NCBI GenBank assembly: GCA_003223515.1
Contig: QHVI01000012.1
Coordinates: forward strand, 25,892-89,891
Direction: 5' to 3'
Length of the DNA stretch: 64,000 bases
DNA from: Candidatus Angelobacter sp. Gp1-AA117
GTDB lineage: Bacteria > Acidobacteriota > Terriglobia > Terriglobales > Acidobacteriaceae
Both the position numbers and the translations under genes were made by a program. Positions 28,550 through 37,893 of this stretch are shown piece by piece. Each line of letters begins with the position of its first letter. Position 1 is the stretch's first letter. The notes below the pieces were generated by a model. The model had not been told where the DNA came from and searched no databases. It saw only the letters and a program-made list of their open reading frames with translations.

Positions 28550-29314
28550 CTAGCGGAACTGGGCGTGATTCCTGAATTCCTGCACTACCAGTTCCAGAAA
28601 ATTCTCGTTATCCGGCGGCCGGGACTCAGGACCGATTCCCAGCTTGCCGCCAATCATCTCGGCGATACGGACCGCGCTTTGCTTGCGCACCTCAGGGGGG
28701 ATATCGAGGCGGCGTGCCAGGAATGTCTCAATCAACTCAATTTCCTGTACGCTGAGCCGCGTGGCTTGGTATAAAACCGACTCGGCTTTCAGGGATGTGT
28801 TGAAAAACAAGTCTGATTCTTTCTGGGTCCTCTCATGGACCACGATAGTACCTGCCACCAGATCGCCCAAACGCTGATTCCTGGAGTTCAGCAGCATGGT
28901 GACAATACCGGCGCCGTAGAAAACGGGGAAGAAATCCACCACGCGCAGGAAGTTGCGGGCAATCGCCTCAAAAGCGTCAATGGGGCGGCCTGTATCTTTG
29001 ATCACGCGAATTCCCGCCCAGCGTTTGCCCGGAGTCTGCCCCTTCCAGAAGGCCTCAAAAGCGGCGTAATAGCCCCAGAACAGGCAAAAATAAGCAAAGA
29101 TAATGAGCGCACTTACCCAGACGCGATAGTAGCCCAGCCGCGAGAACAAGGCGCCTGCCAGAGCAGTTTCATCGATGATCAGCAGCGTAAGGTAGACGAT
29201 GAACTGGATTACGGTATCGGCAAAAATTGCCATAAAGCGGCTGCCGAGATTGGCTAGTCCAAATTCAAGGTGCACCTGCTCCGGTGTATCAATGGTAAGC
29301 TTGTCAATTGCCAC
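28550..29314 (-). CDS. RDD-family membrane protein
   Basis: A 254-residue protein with an RDD domain in the N-terminal half: three hydrophobic segments (residues ~27-50, 62-85, 125-145) with the RDD signature region GLANLGSRFMAIFADTVIQF and TPGKRWAGIRVI. The cytoplasmic C-terminal ~100 residues are charged. RDD proteins are membrane proteins of mostly unknown transport function, and they often sit beside SpoIIM-like and MoxR-type genes. The GTG start at 29314 lies one base from the ATG of the divergent SpoIIM-like gene. Confidence 0.85.
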   Translation of the reverse strand: MAIDKLTIDTPEQVHLEFGLANLGSRFMAIFADTVIQFIVYLTLLIIDETALAGALFSRLGYYRVWVSALIIFAYFCLFWGYYAAFEAFWKGQTPGKRWAGIRVIKDTGRPIDAFEAIARNFLRVVDFFPVFYGAGIVTMLLNSRNQRLGDLVAGTIVVHERTQKESDLFFNTSLKAESVLYQATRLSVQEIELIETFLARRLDIPPEVRKQSAVRIAEMIGGKLGIGPESRPPDNENFLELVVQEFRNHAQFR

Positions 29315-29315
29315 A

Positions 29316-30293
29316 ATGATTTCTACCTACTGGTTGGAAAAGAGAAAGAGCCATTGGCTTCGCCTGGAACACCTGCTCGACCAGAGTCACAAGCAGGGCC
29401 TCCGCTCGCTGACGCGCTCCGAGCTACAGGAACTTGGACTATTGTACCGACAGGCCGCCGCTGATCTGTCTGCGGTGCGTGAAGATCCTACCGCGCAGTA
29501 TTATGCCCGCTCCCTGAATCTTCTCCTTGCCAGGGCTCACAATACCATCTATTCCGGTAAAAAATCGAGCCCTGTAAAAGGGATTTTTCACTTCTACAGG
29601 TACACGTACCCTCGGATATTCCGCCAGCACCTTCCTTTAGTAACCGCTGCCTTCCTGATCTTTGTAGTCAGCGCTCTGGCAGGCATGCTGGTGAGCATTA
29701 CCCATCCGGCTTTCCTGCAATCCGTGATCCCGCCGCACATCATGGACAAGATTGACCGGCATCAGATGTGGACGGACTCGATTGTCAATATAAAGCCTGC
29801 GGTGGCCAGCGGTCTCATGACTCACAATATGGCCGTGACCTTCCTCTGTTTTGCCTCGGGCATTACCGCCGGGATCTTCACCCTGTACATGGTCATTGTG
29901 AATGGGCTGCTTCTGGGTGTGATCGGTACTGCCTGCTGGCTGCATAGCATGAGTTTGCCATTCTGGAGCTTTGTTGCGCCGCATGGTGTGGTGGAGATTC
30001 CCAGCATATTTATTGGCGGCGGGGCCGGTTTCAGGATTGCCCAGGGAATGCTCTTTCCCGGCTTCCTGTCGCGCCGCGACTCGCTTACTGTTGCCGGCCG
30101 GGAAGCCGTGCGCTTGATGGTGGGAATCATCCCTATGTTGATCGTTGCTGGAACCTTCGAGGCATTTGTGTCTCCCTCAGGCATTCCGGCACGCTGGAAG
30201 TTCACCGTCGCGGCGGTCGTGGCGACGATCTGTTACGGATACCTGCTTGCGCCACTTAGAAGCCCGGAAGAAGAACTCTCTAAATCCCACTGA
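29316..30293 (+). CDS. SpoIIM-like (stage II sporulation protein M family) membrane protein
   Basis: A 325-residue protein: a charged cytoplasmic N-terminus (about 100 residues, YWLEKRKSHWLRLEHLLDQ) and five or six membrane helices in the SpoIIM/DUF95 arrangement (for example HNMAVTFLCFASGITAGIFTL and VNGLLLGVIGTACWL). FWSFVAPHGVVEIPSIFIGG near residue 218 is the most conserved segment of the family. In non-sporulating bacteria these genes pair with RDD genes in an envelope-related cluster. ATG 29316 is adjacent to the divergent RDD start. Confidence 0.85.
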   Translation: MISTYWLEKRKSHWLRLEHLLDQSHKQGLRSLTRSELQELGLLYRQAAADLSAVREDPTAQYYARSLNLLLARAHNTIYSGKKSSPVKGIFHFYRYTYPRIFRQHLPLVTAAFLIFVVSALAGMLVSITHPAFLQSVIPPHIMDKIDRHQMWTDSIVNIKPAVASGLMTHNMAVTFLCFASGITAGIFTLYMVIVNGLLLGVIGTACWLHSMSLPFWSFVAPHGVVEIPSIFIGGGAGFRIAQGMLFPGFLSRRDSLTVAGREAVRLMVGIIPMLIVAGTFEAFVSPSGIPARWKFTVAAVVATICYGYLLAPLRSPEEELSKSH

Positions 30294-30375
30294 ACTACTG
30301 TAACCACATTCCCCGAATTCACAAGCAAAGCTGCCGAGCATTTTGACGCACTGATAGCTCTCTGGGAGGAAATGC

Positions 30376-30480
30376 ATGACGCGAATGGCTAAAGTCAGCA
30401 CGACCGATGCGCAAATTGATGCCGCCCTGGAACGCGCGCGAGAATTTGCAGCAGACGATCGCCGGGTAATGAAAAAATAA
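30376..30480 (+). CDS. Short ORF, possible truncated DUF2442-type antitoxin
   Basis: A 34-codon reading frame (MTRMAKVSTTDAQIDAALER then AREFAADDRRVMKK). The pattern STTDAQIDAALERAR...DDRRV resembles the start of DUF2442-type antitoxin-like proteins, which continue for another 60-70 residues; here the frame ends after VMKK. GAGG precedes the ATG by 5 nt. It ends 13 bp before the next gene. Likely a relic or a very short leader gene; confidence is low. Confidence 0.35.
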   Translation: MTRMAKVSTTDAQIDAALERAREFAADDRRVMKK

Positions 30481-30493
30481 GAAAAGGAGTGCA

Positions 30494-31288
30494 ATGAAGT
30501 ACAGGTTAGCATTCTGTTTTTGCTTTCTTCAGTTTTATTTCTTTGCCCTCTGCTCGGCTAAAACCACTCCAACCCTCGACGAAATCCTGCTGCGCGTGCA
30601 GGAGCATGTAAAAGAATTCGAATTCTCCCTGCCGGACTTCGTCTGCAATGAAACCATCACATCAAAAGAGATTCTTCGCGGACAGGTTGCACATAAGACC
30701 ATCATTGACTCCGTCTTCAGCGGTAGGCAAAATAACGACGGCGGAACGCAACAACCATTCACTGAAGCCCGCACCATCAGGATGATCGATGGAAGACCGG
30801 CAGGCAAAGACGAGCAACTGAAAGCTCCGGTACTCTTCGGCGGAGGCTTCAGCTCTATCCTTGACGCCACTTTCTCCGATAAAAAAGCCCAGTATCACAA
30901 CTACAAACTCATTGGCACGGAGAAGCTCAATGGCAGGCCCACGCTGGTGATCGAGTTTGCAACAAAGAAAGATCAGACGGAACTGCTCTTCGAATTTCTG
31001 GGAAGAAAATTCATCTCTAAAGATGTGGGCAAAGCATGGCTCGACCCTGAAACCCTGAACGTAATCCGACTGGAACGCCGATATTTGAACTTGCCGCCGC
31101 TCGATGGCGTGCTGGCCGTATCAGTCGATTTTGCAAAGATCGAAATTAATGGAAAAACATTCTGGATGCCCCGGACAGTCAGGGTCGAGCAATCGCAACC
31201 CGGTGCGAAAAAGCCCGTGAGCATTCAATATATTGCAGAGTACTCCGATTATCAAAAATTCAACGTCTCTTCTCATATCAAGTACTGA
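30494..31288 (+). CDS. Exported hypothetical protein
   Basis: A 264-residue protein with a signal peptide (YRLAFCFCFLQFYFFALCSA) and a good ribosome-binding site (AAGGAG, 30484-30489). The mature part includes VRVQEH-like helix then DFVCNETITSKE, and several beta strands (LIGTEKLNGRPTLVIEFAT, KTFWMPRTVRVEQSQPG) with repeated strand-turn-strand character. It resembles the unnamed exported beta-rich proteins frequent in Acidobacteriota. Role unknown; periplasmic location is inferred. Confidence 0.75.
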   Translation: MKYRLAFCFCFLQFYFFALCSAKTTPTLDEILLRVQEHVKEFEFSLPDFVCNETITSKEILRGQVAHKTIIDSVFSGRQNNDGGTQQPFTEARTIRMIDGRPAGKDEQLKAPVLFGGGFSSILDATFSDKKAQYHNYKLIGTEKLNGRPTLVIEFATKKDQTELLFEFLGRKFISKDVGKAWLDPETLNVIRLERRYLNLPPLDGVLAVSVDFAKIEINGKTFWMPRTVRVEQSQPGAKKPVSIQYIAEYSDYQKFNVSSHIKY

Positions 31289-31626
31289 GTCACAGCCAAT
31301 CCAGCACTGACTAAACCCCGAATCCGGCATTCACATCCCCAAAAATTTAGAAGTGCGCGCAATTTAGGCAGCTTGCCTATAAAGACGCCGTTTGCGGTTT
31401 GAATTGCCTGATACACGCAGCACAACTGGAAAGGAATTTGCGGCTTAAAATAAAGTTCCTATTCCTATATTTTCTTCTTCGAATTTCTCACCTACATCAA
31501 TCAGACCAGCATTTCTGGCGGCATTTCCGGAGAATCGGTTTAATTTTATTTTCCTGCCGCACATGAGAGCGGTCTAATCAAATGTCTGCTTTGGACCTAT
31601 AGTTCAAGAGCCTACGGATACCTGCC
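31289..31626. other. Gene-free spacer
   Basis: A 338-bp AT-richer spacer upstream of a hypothetical gene. I see no open reading frame, RNA gene, strong hairpin or copy of the recurrent spacer repeats. It should contain the promoter of the downstream gene. Confidence 0.5.
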
Positions 31627-32112
31627 ATGGACGCTATTGACTACAAAATTCTGCTCGAAAATATTTTCCAAAAAGCCGGGCAGCTTCTTCAAGTCCGCGA
31701 TTCTACCGAGGTAGAAATTGCGAAACTGAACCAGTTGTTCTGCGCCACGCTCAATATGGTGCCTCACGATCAGCGGCTCTTTTTCAAGAGCAGGATGGTG
31801 GAGATAGGCGCTATGAAAGATTGCGGTCTGAACGAAGGCATCAGGAACGTTCTGCTGGCCGCCGATGGCTGGATGACCTGCACCATGGTCAGGGATATGC
31901 TGGTCAAGATCGGCTTCGACTTCAGCTCGTATGATTCTAATCCGCTGCCCTCGATCTGCACCGCTTTGCGCCGGTGGAAGCCGGAAGAAGTGGAAGCCGG
32001 AAAGGTGAACGGCGTAAATGCTTATCGCTGGAAACGGCGCATTGCCTCTGTGAAACGGGGCGCTGAATCGGCGGATGTGCTGGAACTTGTGACGGCAAAG
32101 CTCTCCTCGTAA
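31627..32112 (+). CDS. Hypothetical protein, possible winged-helix domain
   Basis: A 161-residue soluble protein. An acidic helical N-terminus (DAIDYKILLENIFQKAGQLL) is followed by VLLAADGWMTCTMVRDMLVKIGFDFSSY, which looks like a degenerate helix-turn-helix, then SICTALRRWKPEEV and NAYRWKRRI, the wing-like strand pattern of a regulator whose product reads a modified 'HTH-wing'. DNA binding is inferred only. A terminator follows 34 bp after the stop, so the gene is monocistronic. Confidence 0.65.
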   Translation: MDAIDYKILLENIFQKAGQLLQVRDSTEVEIAKLNQLFCATLNMVPHDQRLFFKSRMVEIGAMKDCGLNEGIRNVLLAADGWMTCTMVRDMLVKIGFDFSSYDSNPLPSICTALRRWKPEEVEAGKVNGVNAYRWKRRIASVKRGAESADVLELVTAKLSS

Positions 32113-32145
32113 AGCTCTCTTCTGCGCAATCATGCGTGGAAATAG

Positions 32146-32176
32146 AAACCTCCTGCTCATCGCAGGAGGTTTTTTG
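32146..32176 (+). terminator. Intrinsic terminator
   Basis: A perfect 11-bp stem (AAACCTCCTGC 32146-32156 with GCAGGAGGTTT 32162-32172) and a 5-nt loop, followed by a T-run. It ends the transcript of the 31627-32112 gene. Confidence 0.9.
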
Positions 32177-32194
32177 CTGGGGTACGTGAGTAAG

Positions 32195-33226
32195 CTACTG
32201 TCTAGGAGGCTTGCTGGTGGCTGGCGACGGCTTCTCCGTCGTCATGCCGCCCTGCTGCGGGGCCGGAGCCACGTTGGTGGCCGGAGCCGCAGGCTGCTGA
32301 ACTTCATTGCTGTTGGCGGAAGGTACGGCATTGGTTGCGCCGCTCACGCCGCCATTGCCATTCGCTGCACTGGCAGGAGCATTCGCAGCCAGATCGCCGA
32401 GACCATTCTTCAACAGGCTGATCTCAACGCGTCCACCGCGAACCCGGGTCTTCTTGCCTTCGGCGGCCTGAATGGGAGCATTGCCCATGCCCACCGTGTA
32501 GATGCGGTAGACCGGCACTTCATGGTTCAGCACCAGGTAGCGAACCACTGACTGCGCCATCTGCCGGGAGTTATCAATGGCTGCGCTGCCGCGTCCCGGA
32601 GAGAAGCCCTGGACTTCAATGATGTAGCCCTTCTGGTTCTTCAACGAGGTTGCCATCTCATCGAGTGCGTCCTTGGCCTTCTTGCTTAGGACTGCCTGGC
32701 CGGGACGGAAATGAATTTCAGCCTGAGTAATCGGCTCGTATGTGTCAATCTTGGTGACCGCCTGCTCCACCGTAGCGAGACGAGTGGTAGCCTGCTGCGC
32801 GGTCTGCTGTGCCTGGGTTGCGCGATTGCCGGCATCCAGAGCATGGGTATCAGCATCATTGGCCTTGCTCATCGCATTGCGGATGCCTTCGGTTGCACGC
32901 CCGTCCACATCGGCGATCATCTTGGCATTCTTGGCCGTGAGTTCATCAAGCTCATTCACGCGGCCGCGGATGGGATCAAGCTGCCGGCTGACATATTTCT
33001 TGCGGGCAAAGGGGTTCAGCTTTCCCCAGAAACCTTCATGGCGCTCATACTTCAGGGGCTCGTGACCGGTCGCGGCCGGGTCAGCCGGTTGCGCCTGCTG
33101 AGTTTGCTGGCTCTGGGCCTGATTCGCCTGCGATTGCTGGTCAGACGAGCTATTGGAATTCTGTGCTGCCGCAGGGATCACTAGAGCGGCGGCGAGGGGT
33201 AAGGACAACAGGTAAGACTTCTTCAT
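32195..33226 (-). CDS. OmpA-family protein with coiled-coil linker
   Basis: A 343-residue exported protein. A signal peptide (KKSYLLSLPLAAALVIPAAA) is followed by a Gln/Ser-rich stretch, a coiled-coil segment (~85-165) and an OmpA-like peptidoglycan-binding domain (~180-275: IHFRPGQAVLSKKAKDALD, then YIIEVQGFSPGRGSAAIDNSRQMAQSVV). A Pro/Ala/Asn-rich tail ends it. The usual DxxGxxxxN...LSxxRA is altered (GFSPGRG in place of GHTD), so peptidoglycan contacts may differ. A GGAGGAA ribosome-binding site precedes ATG 33226. Confidence 0.85.
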   Translation of the reverse strand: MKKSYLLSLPLAAALVIPAAAQNSNSSSDQQSQANQAQSQQTQQAQPADPAATGHEPLKYERHEGFWGKLNPFARKKYVSRQLDPIRGRVNELDELTAKNAKMIADVDGRATEGIRNAMSKANDADTHALDAGNRATQAQQTAQQATTRLATVEQAVTKIDTYEPITQAEIHFRPGQAVLSKKAKDALDEMATSLKNQKGYIIEVQGFSPGRGSAAIDNSRQMAQSVVRYLVLNHEVPVYRIYTVGMGNAPIQAAEGKKTRVRGGRVEISLLKNGLGDLAANAPASAANGNGGVSGATNAVPSANSNEVQQPAAPATNVAPAPQQGGMTTEKPSPATSKPPRQ

Positions 33227-33809
33227 TGCGGAAATTCCTCCGAACCGGGGGTCGTAACATTCCGGGCAGCTCTGGTATCAGTAAGCTTCTCCGGGTTGGC
33301 GTGTTACACGCTGCACTCTTCTCTAATACATTCCGATTGCCAAACTCGCGCTGGACGAGATGAAACTTTAACCTTTATTTTCAACAGGTTGCGGGGACGC
33401 AAAATTGTGGGCAGGGTTTACTGGCAGGTAAATTTTGCTCTGGTGGTTCGGAATGCACAAGCGTCGAGGTCTGTGTCGCTGCTGCACGGGGGCCTGGTCT
33501 CTATTCTTGGTCTTCCTCACTGCATGCGCTGAGTGTGCTCAGCCATCCACATGGCTTTTACCCGGTTCGGGAGTTTGGCGAAGAATCACTCGAATATTAC
33601 TTTTCCGCAATATGCGCCGGGGTATATTCTGCACACGATGCTGTAACGAATTTGGCCCTTATTTCACAATTCTATGAGGCAGAATTCGTCTGTCTTTAAG
33701 TGGTTGTGGAATGCTCCAGATGAATTCCTGCAAGCGTCAGTTAAGCGCCAGATGTCCAGGCATTCTTTCTGAATCAACTGTGAGCGGTCCAACTCTGATA
33801 AGGGGAATT
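33227..33809. other. Gene-free divergent spacer
   Basis: 583 bp between the OmpA-like gene (-) and the YqiJ-like gene (+). It must hold promoters for both. Short reading frames exist (for example near 33435-33677) but their cysteine/arginine-rich translations look non-coding. I saw none of the common spacer repeats here, and no RNA gene. Confidence 0.5.
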
Positions 33810-34577
33810 ATGTCCTTCTGGGACCTATTCGAATGGTGGAACCTGATTTTTACTCTGCCATTTTGTATTGGCCTGATACCTCTGTTTCTCCAGATTTTTG
33901 GTATCGCCCGCTCTGGAGTTCATGGCCATCACTTACCTCACCTGCACCACGGAGATGTCACCCATGCTCCTTCCGGTCACCATGCTCCAGTAAGTACACA
34001 CGCTGCAGGTCACTCAGCCGATGGCAAAGGTCATGGAATCTTTTCCCGGCTATTCAGCGGGATGAGCCTGGGCGATGTTCCGGTAATGCTGACCGTTTCG
34101 ATCTTTTGTTTCATCTGGGGCGCGAGTGGAATGGCCGCCAACCAGATCTTCTCGCGGATATTGCGCCCCCCGGCACTTTATATTTGGCCTTCACTTTTGT
34201 GCGCGCTCTTCGTCACTTATGTTTTTAGCCTGGGATTAACGCGGACCATCGCGCGCATCATGCCGCAATTGGAAAGTTACGGCACAGAGGAGTCACTGCT
34301 GGTCGGACGTACCGCACGCGCTGCATACGCAATTGACGCCAGCCCCGGTTCCGCCTTTCTTCTGGACGACCGGCAAAACCGGATTCAGGTGCGCTGCCGT
34401 AGTCATAACGGCTCAGTCATCGCGAGCGGCGCAGAGGTATTGCTGCTCGAATACGATCCCAAGTCCCGAATTTTTATTGCGGTGCCGCTGGAAAAAGAAC
34501 TGCCCGCCGGCAATCCACCGCAAATGCAAATGCAAATGCAAATGCGAAAGCAAAACCGAATTCAAAACAGGAGTTAA
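33810..34577 (+). CDS. YqiJ-like membrane protein with OB-fold domain
   Basis: A 255-residue protein with three hydrophobic segments (residues ~10-30, ~85-110, ~120-145), a His-rich insert (HGHHLPHLHHGDVTHAPSGHH), and a cytoplasmic/periplasmic OB-fold-like end (SLLVGRTARAAYAIDASPGSA ... ASGAEVLLLEYDPKS). This is the architecture of YqiJ, the NfeD-like partner of flotillin YqiK. GGGGA precedes ATG 33810. The C-terminus ends with a (Met-Gln)4 run encoded by four CAAATG hexamers (34521-34544). Four bases separate it from the flotillin gene. Confidence 0.82.
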   Translation: MSFWDLFEWWNLIFTLPFCIGLIPLFLQIFGIARSGVHGHHLPHLHHGDVTHAPSGHHAPVSTHAAGHSADGKGHGIFSRLFSGMSLGDVPVMLTVSIFCFIWGASGMAANQIFSRILRPPALYIWPSLLCALFVTYVFSLGLTRTIARIMPQLESYGTEESLLVGRTARAAYAIDASPGSAFLLDDRQNRIQVRCRSHNGSVIASGAEVLLLEYDPKSRIFIAVPLEKELPAGNPPQMQMQMQMRKQNRIQNRS

Positions 34578-34581
34578 AAAA

Positions 34582-36537
34582 ATGGCCAACCCACGTTTTG
34601 TCGTTGAAGAAGAGAACCAACCTGTAACAGCTTCACGCGGTGAAGATCACGGCTCTGGCGCAGGCATTGCCGTCCTTCTGGTACTGCTGGGGCTCATATT
34701 CATTGTTGGACCGTTCTTCGTTCAACAGATTCCAGCGCTCAGCAAGATGATTATCTCCGGCGTGGGCGTGGTAGTGCTCATTGTCGGCGGAATTCTGCTC
34801 ACCATCACCAGCATGTTCGTAAAAGCCACCATGAACCAGGCGTTTGTGCGCACCGGCATAAACGGCCCCAAGGTGATCATTGACGGCGGAGCGATTGTGG
34901 TCCCGGCAATCCACCGGATTGCATGGGTCAGCCTGGAAACCATCCGACTGCAGATTGAACGCACCGGCGACCAATCATTCATCACGGGCGACAGCTTGCA
35001 TGTGGACGTGGTGGCGCAGTTCTTCATCCGGGTAAACCGCACCGATGAATCTATAAAGAATGCCGCCGCTTCCCTAGGTGGCCGCTCCGGCCAGGATGAA
35101 GCGATCATGAAGCTTGTGGGCGACAAGCTGGTTTCAGGCTTGCGCACGGTGGCCGGCCGCAGCAATCTCGACCACCTGCACAAACAGGTAGATGAATACA
35201 GCGCAGAAGTGAAGAAGATTGTGGAAGAAGATCTGGCCCACAATGGTCTCTTCCTGGAATCGGTGACTGTGACCTATTTGAACCAGACCCCGCTGGAGAA
35301 CCTGCATCCGGAATCGAACGTGTTTGACGCGCTGGGCGCTCAGAAGATCGCTGAAGTAACCAACAAATCTCGAGTGGCCATCAGCCAGGCCAAAGCTGTT
35401 GCCGATCAGCAGGTCAAAGCCCAGGAAGTGGAACGCGACCAGAAGGTTTTTGAGTTGAACGTGACGCAAAAGAACGCACAGGCGGAGTCTGAGCGCAAGG
35501 CTACTGAATACGCAGCAGAGCAGGGCCGGCTGGCGAAACTCGCACAGGTAGCGGCTGATCAGGCAGTGGCGGTCGCTGAGGTGGATAAAGGAAAAGCCGT
35601 GGAAGTGGCGGCGGCCCAGCAACAGCAGGCGGTACAGGCGGCGCAGATCGAAAAAGAAAAATCGATTGAAATTTCTCAGCGCAAGAAACAAAGCGAAATT
35701 GCCAACGCCGAAACCCAGCGCACGGCGGCGGAAACCGCCCGCATCCAGGCGGAGACAGAACGCGAAAAAGCCAATCAGGCCATGCTCACGGTGCAAAAAG
35801 AATCAGAAGCTGAGCGCCAGAAACGCATTGCTGTGATCCAGAAGCAGGCGGTCGCCGAGCAGACGAAGATTGAACGCAATATGCAGGCTGACGTGAACGC
35901 CTATGCGACCACCAAGAGTGCTGAAGCGGAAAAGAACGCAGCCGATAACCAGGCCGCGGCCAAGTTGACGCTGGCAGACGCGGAAAAACAGGCCAAGTCA
36001 TTGCAGGCCGAGGGCGATCAGTCCATCGCCATGATTCCAGTCAATGTAGCCTCTGAGCAGGTCAAGGTGGATCAGGCCAAAGTGGAAGTCTTGAAGCTGG
36101 AACTGGAGACCAAGAGCGCCAACCAGCGGCTGTCCTTTGAACTGGAAGTGCAGAAAGCCAAAATCGCGGCTGAGCGTGACGTTCGTATCGCTATGGCAAC
36201 GGCTATGGGGAATGCGCTCTCTGCTTCGGAATTCAAGATCTATGGCGACCCGCTGACGGCAGCCAGGATGCTCGCCATGTTCACCTCGGGACAGGAATAC
36301 GCCCAAGTAATCGATGGCTTTGTTCAGCAGGCGCCTCCACAGGTCACCGATCTGGCCATCGCTAGTATCGCAAAATTCAGCGAAGCGGCAGCGGCCACGG
36401 TGAAAAAGCTCTTTGGACAGGACGTGCCGGCCAACGTAATTGCCCAGGCCGTCCAAACCCATTTGAAAGAGACTGCTACGGTGACTAACTCAGGCGCAGC
36501 GGCAGCAGTTGGAGGTAATGCTCAGGGCAAGCGCTAG
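34582..36537 (+). CDS. Flotillin-family protein (YqiK-like)
   Basis: A 651-residue SPFH/flotillin protein. Two hydrophobic segments near residues 28-75 anchor it in the inner membrane, the SPFH domain spans ~80-235, and a long Ala/Glu/Lys/Gln coiled coil spans ~250-530, ending in the flotillin C-terminal domain. Flotillins assemble large oligomers that organise membrane microdomains, with YqiJ/NfeD as the usual neighbour. Here the two genes are 4 bp apart. ATG 34582 is chosen because it follows an A-rich stretch after GGAG and matches the family start. Confidence 0.92.
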   Translation: MANPRFVVEEENQPVTASRGEDHGSGAGIAVLLVLLGLIFIVGPFFVQQIPALSKMIISGVGVVVLIVGGILLTITSMFVKATMNQAFVRTGINGPKVIIDGGAIVVPAIHRIAWVSLETIRLQIERTGDQSFITGDSLHVDVVAQFFIRVNRTDESIKNAAASLGGRSGQDEAIMKLVGDKLVSGLRTVAGRSNLDHLHKQVDEYSAEVKKIVEEDLAHNGLFLESVTVTYLNQTPLENLHPESNVFDALGAQKIAEVTNKSRVAISQAKAVADQQVKAQEVERDQKVFELNVTQKNAQAESERKATEYAAEQGRLAKLAQVAADQAVAVAEVDKGKAVEVAAAQQQQAVQAAQIEKEKSIEISQRKKQSEIANAETQRTAAETARIQAETEREKANQAMLTVQKESEAERQKRIAVIQKQAVAEQTKIERNMQADVNAYATTKSAEAEKNAADNQAAAKLTLADAEKQAKSLQAEGDQSIAMIPVNVASEQVKVDQAKVEVLKLELETKSANQRLSFELEVQKAKIAAERDVRIAMATAMGNALSASEFKIYGDPLTAARMLAMFTSGQEYAQVIDGFVQQAPPQVTDLAIASIAKFSEAAAATVKKLFGQDVPANVIAQAVQTHLKETATVTNSGAAAAVGGNAQGKR

Positions 36538-36588
36538 AGCTCAAACGGCGAGGATGGTTTATGCTGAACGCCCATACCCTCTGCCCGG

Positions 36589-37794
36589 CTACTTGGCCGG
36601 AGCGGGTGGCACTATGAATTCGCTCAGGTATTGCTCCAGCTTGCCCCTGTTCTTCTCGCGATACGCAGCATAGTCCTGAGCGATGCCGTTATCGGCGGCA
36701 TTGAGCAGCACGTAAGGCTCGATCATCTCCGCCTGCTTGAGCCGTAGCAGAGTGGCCAAATCAGGGTCCTTCGGCACCGCCAAGGTTTTCTTCTTACTCT
36801 GAGCGCTTTCCAGAAAGACCGTTGCCGCCAGATTGAGGCAATCAGCTTCCTCAGCCAGGCTGTGCCGGTATTGTTTCTCTCGTGGGAACTGTTGTTTGAA
36901 TTTGTCACCACGCCATAGTGCTTTGGAAAGGCTATATGCCATCCACATAGAGGAGCTTTCCTCCGGCTGTTTTGGATCTATGTTGATCTGGATGTTTTTC
37001 TCGTCAGTCTGGCTCACGCTGTTGGGTACCTTGATGGAGACGCGGTTTAGTTGCACATGGTTCGTATGGGCCCACTGTTGCAGTCCCCGCCAGGTAATCG
37101 GGTTGTAGGGTTCGGCAATCACCGCCTGTATCGCCATCTTGCGGCCTTTCTCCATATCACCACTTTTTGTAAGCATGTCCGCGTAATACCTGTAGGCCGT
37201 CTCCTGGTTGGGGTCAACTTCGATGGCGCGTTGATACCAGACCGCAGCGTTGGTGAAATCGTTGGCGGCAAAATAGCTGTCACCCACAAATAAGGCTGCG
37301 GAATAATTCTTAGGATTTAACTCAAGCGCCTTCGAGTAGCTCTTGATAGCTTCAGGAAAGTCCCGCCGCGCAAAAGCAGCTTCTCCGGCGCGCATTGCCT
37401 GGTCTTCCGGGCCGCCGGAATAACGAAGCTTGCCGTCAGCAGGAAGTAATTGCAACAGGTTTTGCAGCAAGGTACTGTGATTGCCAAGTTCCTGCGCCTT
37501 CAGCAGCACCTCCCTGGCCCGCACAAGTTCTTTGGCAGAAGCCTCCGGGTCCGTCACTGTAGCGCTATGGCTCACCAGACATGCCCCGAGCCCCATTTGC
37601 ACGTCAGCATCTTTCGGGTCCTTTGCAGCCAGCTCTTCAAAAAGCGGAAGAGCTTTCAGCTCTTTGTGTTCGTTGAATAGCGCAACAGCTTTTTGCCGCT
37701 CATCGGCATAAGACTGATCGCTGCCCGTCTGTGCCAACATGCAAGACGACAATAAGCAGATGGCCAGGACCACTCGGCCAATATAAATAGACAT
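36589..37794 (-). CDS. Exported tetratricopeptide-repeat protein
   Basis: A 401-residue protein with a signal peptide (MSIYIGRVVLAICLLSSCML; the LLSSC could serve as a lipobox). TPR units lie at residues ~28-115 and ~130-225 (EAIKSYSKALELNPKNYSAA, AAVWYQRAIEVDPNQETAY). A distinct C-terminal region follows (SMWMAYSLSKALWRGDKFKQ). It probably scaffolds periplasmic complexes; no partner is evident. Convergent with the flotillin operon. Confidence 0.8.
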   Translation of the reverse strand: MSIYIGRVVLAICLLSSCMLAQTGSDQSYADERQKAVALFNEHKELKALPLFEELAAKDPKDADVQMGLGACLVSHSATVTDPEASAKELVRAREVLLKAQELGNHSTLLQNLLQLLPADGKLRYSGGPEDQAMRAGEAAFARRDFPEAIKSYSKALELNPKNYSAALFVGDSYFAANDFTNAAVWYQRAIEVDPNQETAYRYYADMLTKSGDMEKGRKMAIQAVIAEPYNPITWRGLQQWAHTNHVQLNRVSIKVPNSVSQTDEKNIQINIDPKQPEESSSMWMAYSLSKALWRGDKFKQQFPREKQYRHSLAEEADCLNLAATVFLESAQSKKKTLAVPKDPDLATLLRLKQAEMIEPYVLLNAADNGIAQDYAAYREKNRGKLEQYLSEFIVPPAPAK

Positions 37795-37893
37795 GGCGCC
37801 CCCTAATTCGGAGTCTCTGAATGATGAACGATGATAGTACGGATTTTTGCGAGGTTTACTATTTTGTGCCGTACAGGCTGAATGAGAGATTTC

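Noticed and set aside
33435..33677. Short forward frames in the spacer before the yqiJ-like gene
   Set aside because: Cys/Arg-rich translations without conserved pattern or ribosome-binding site.
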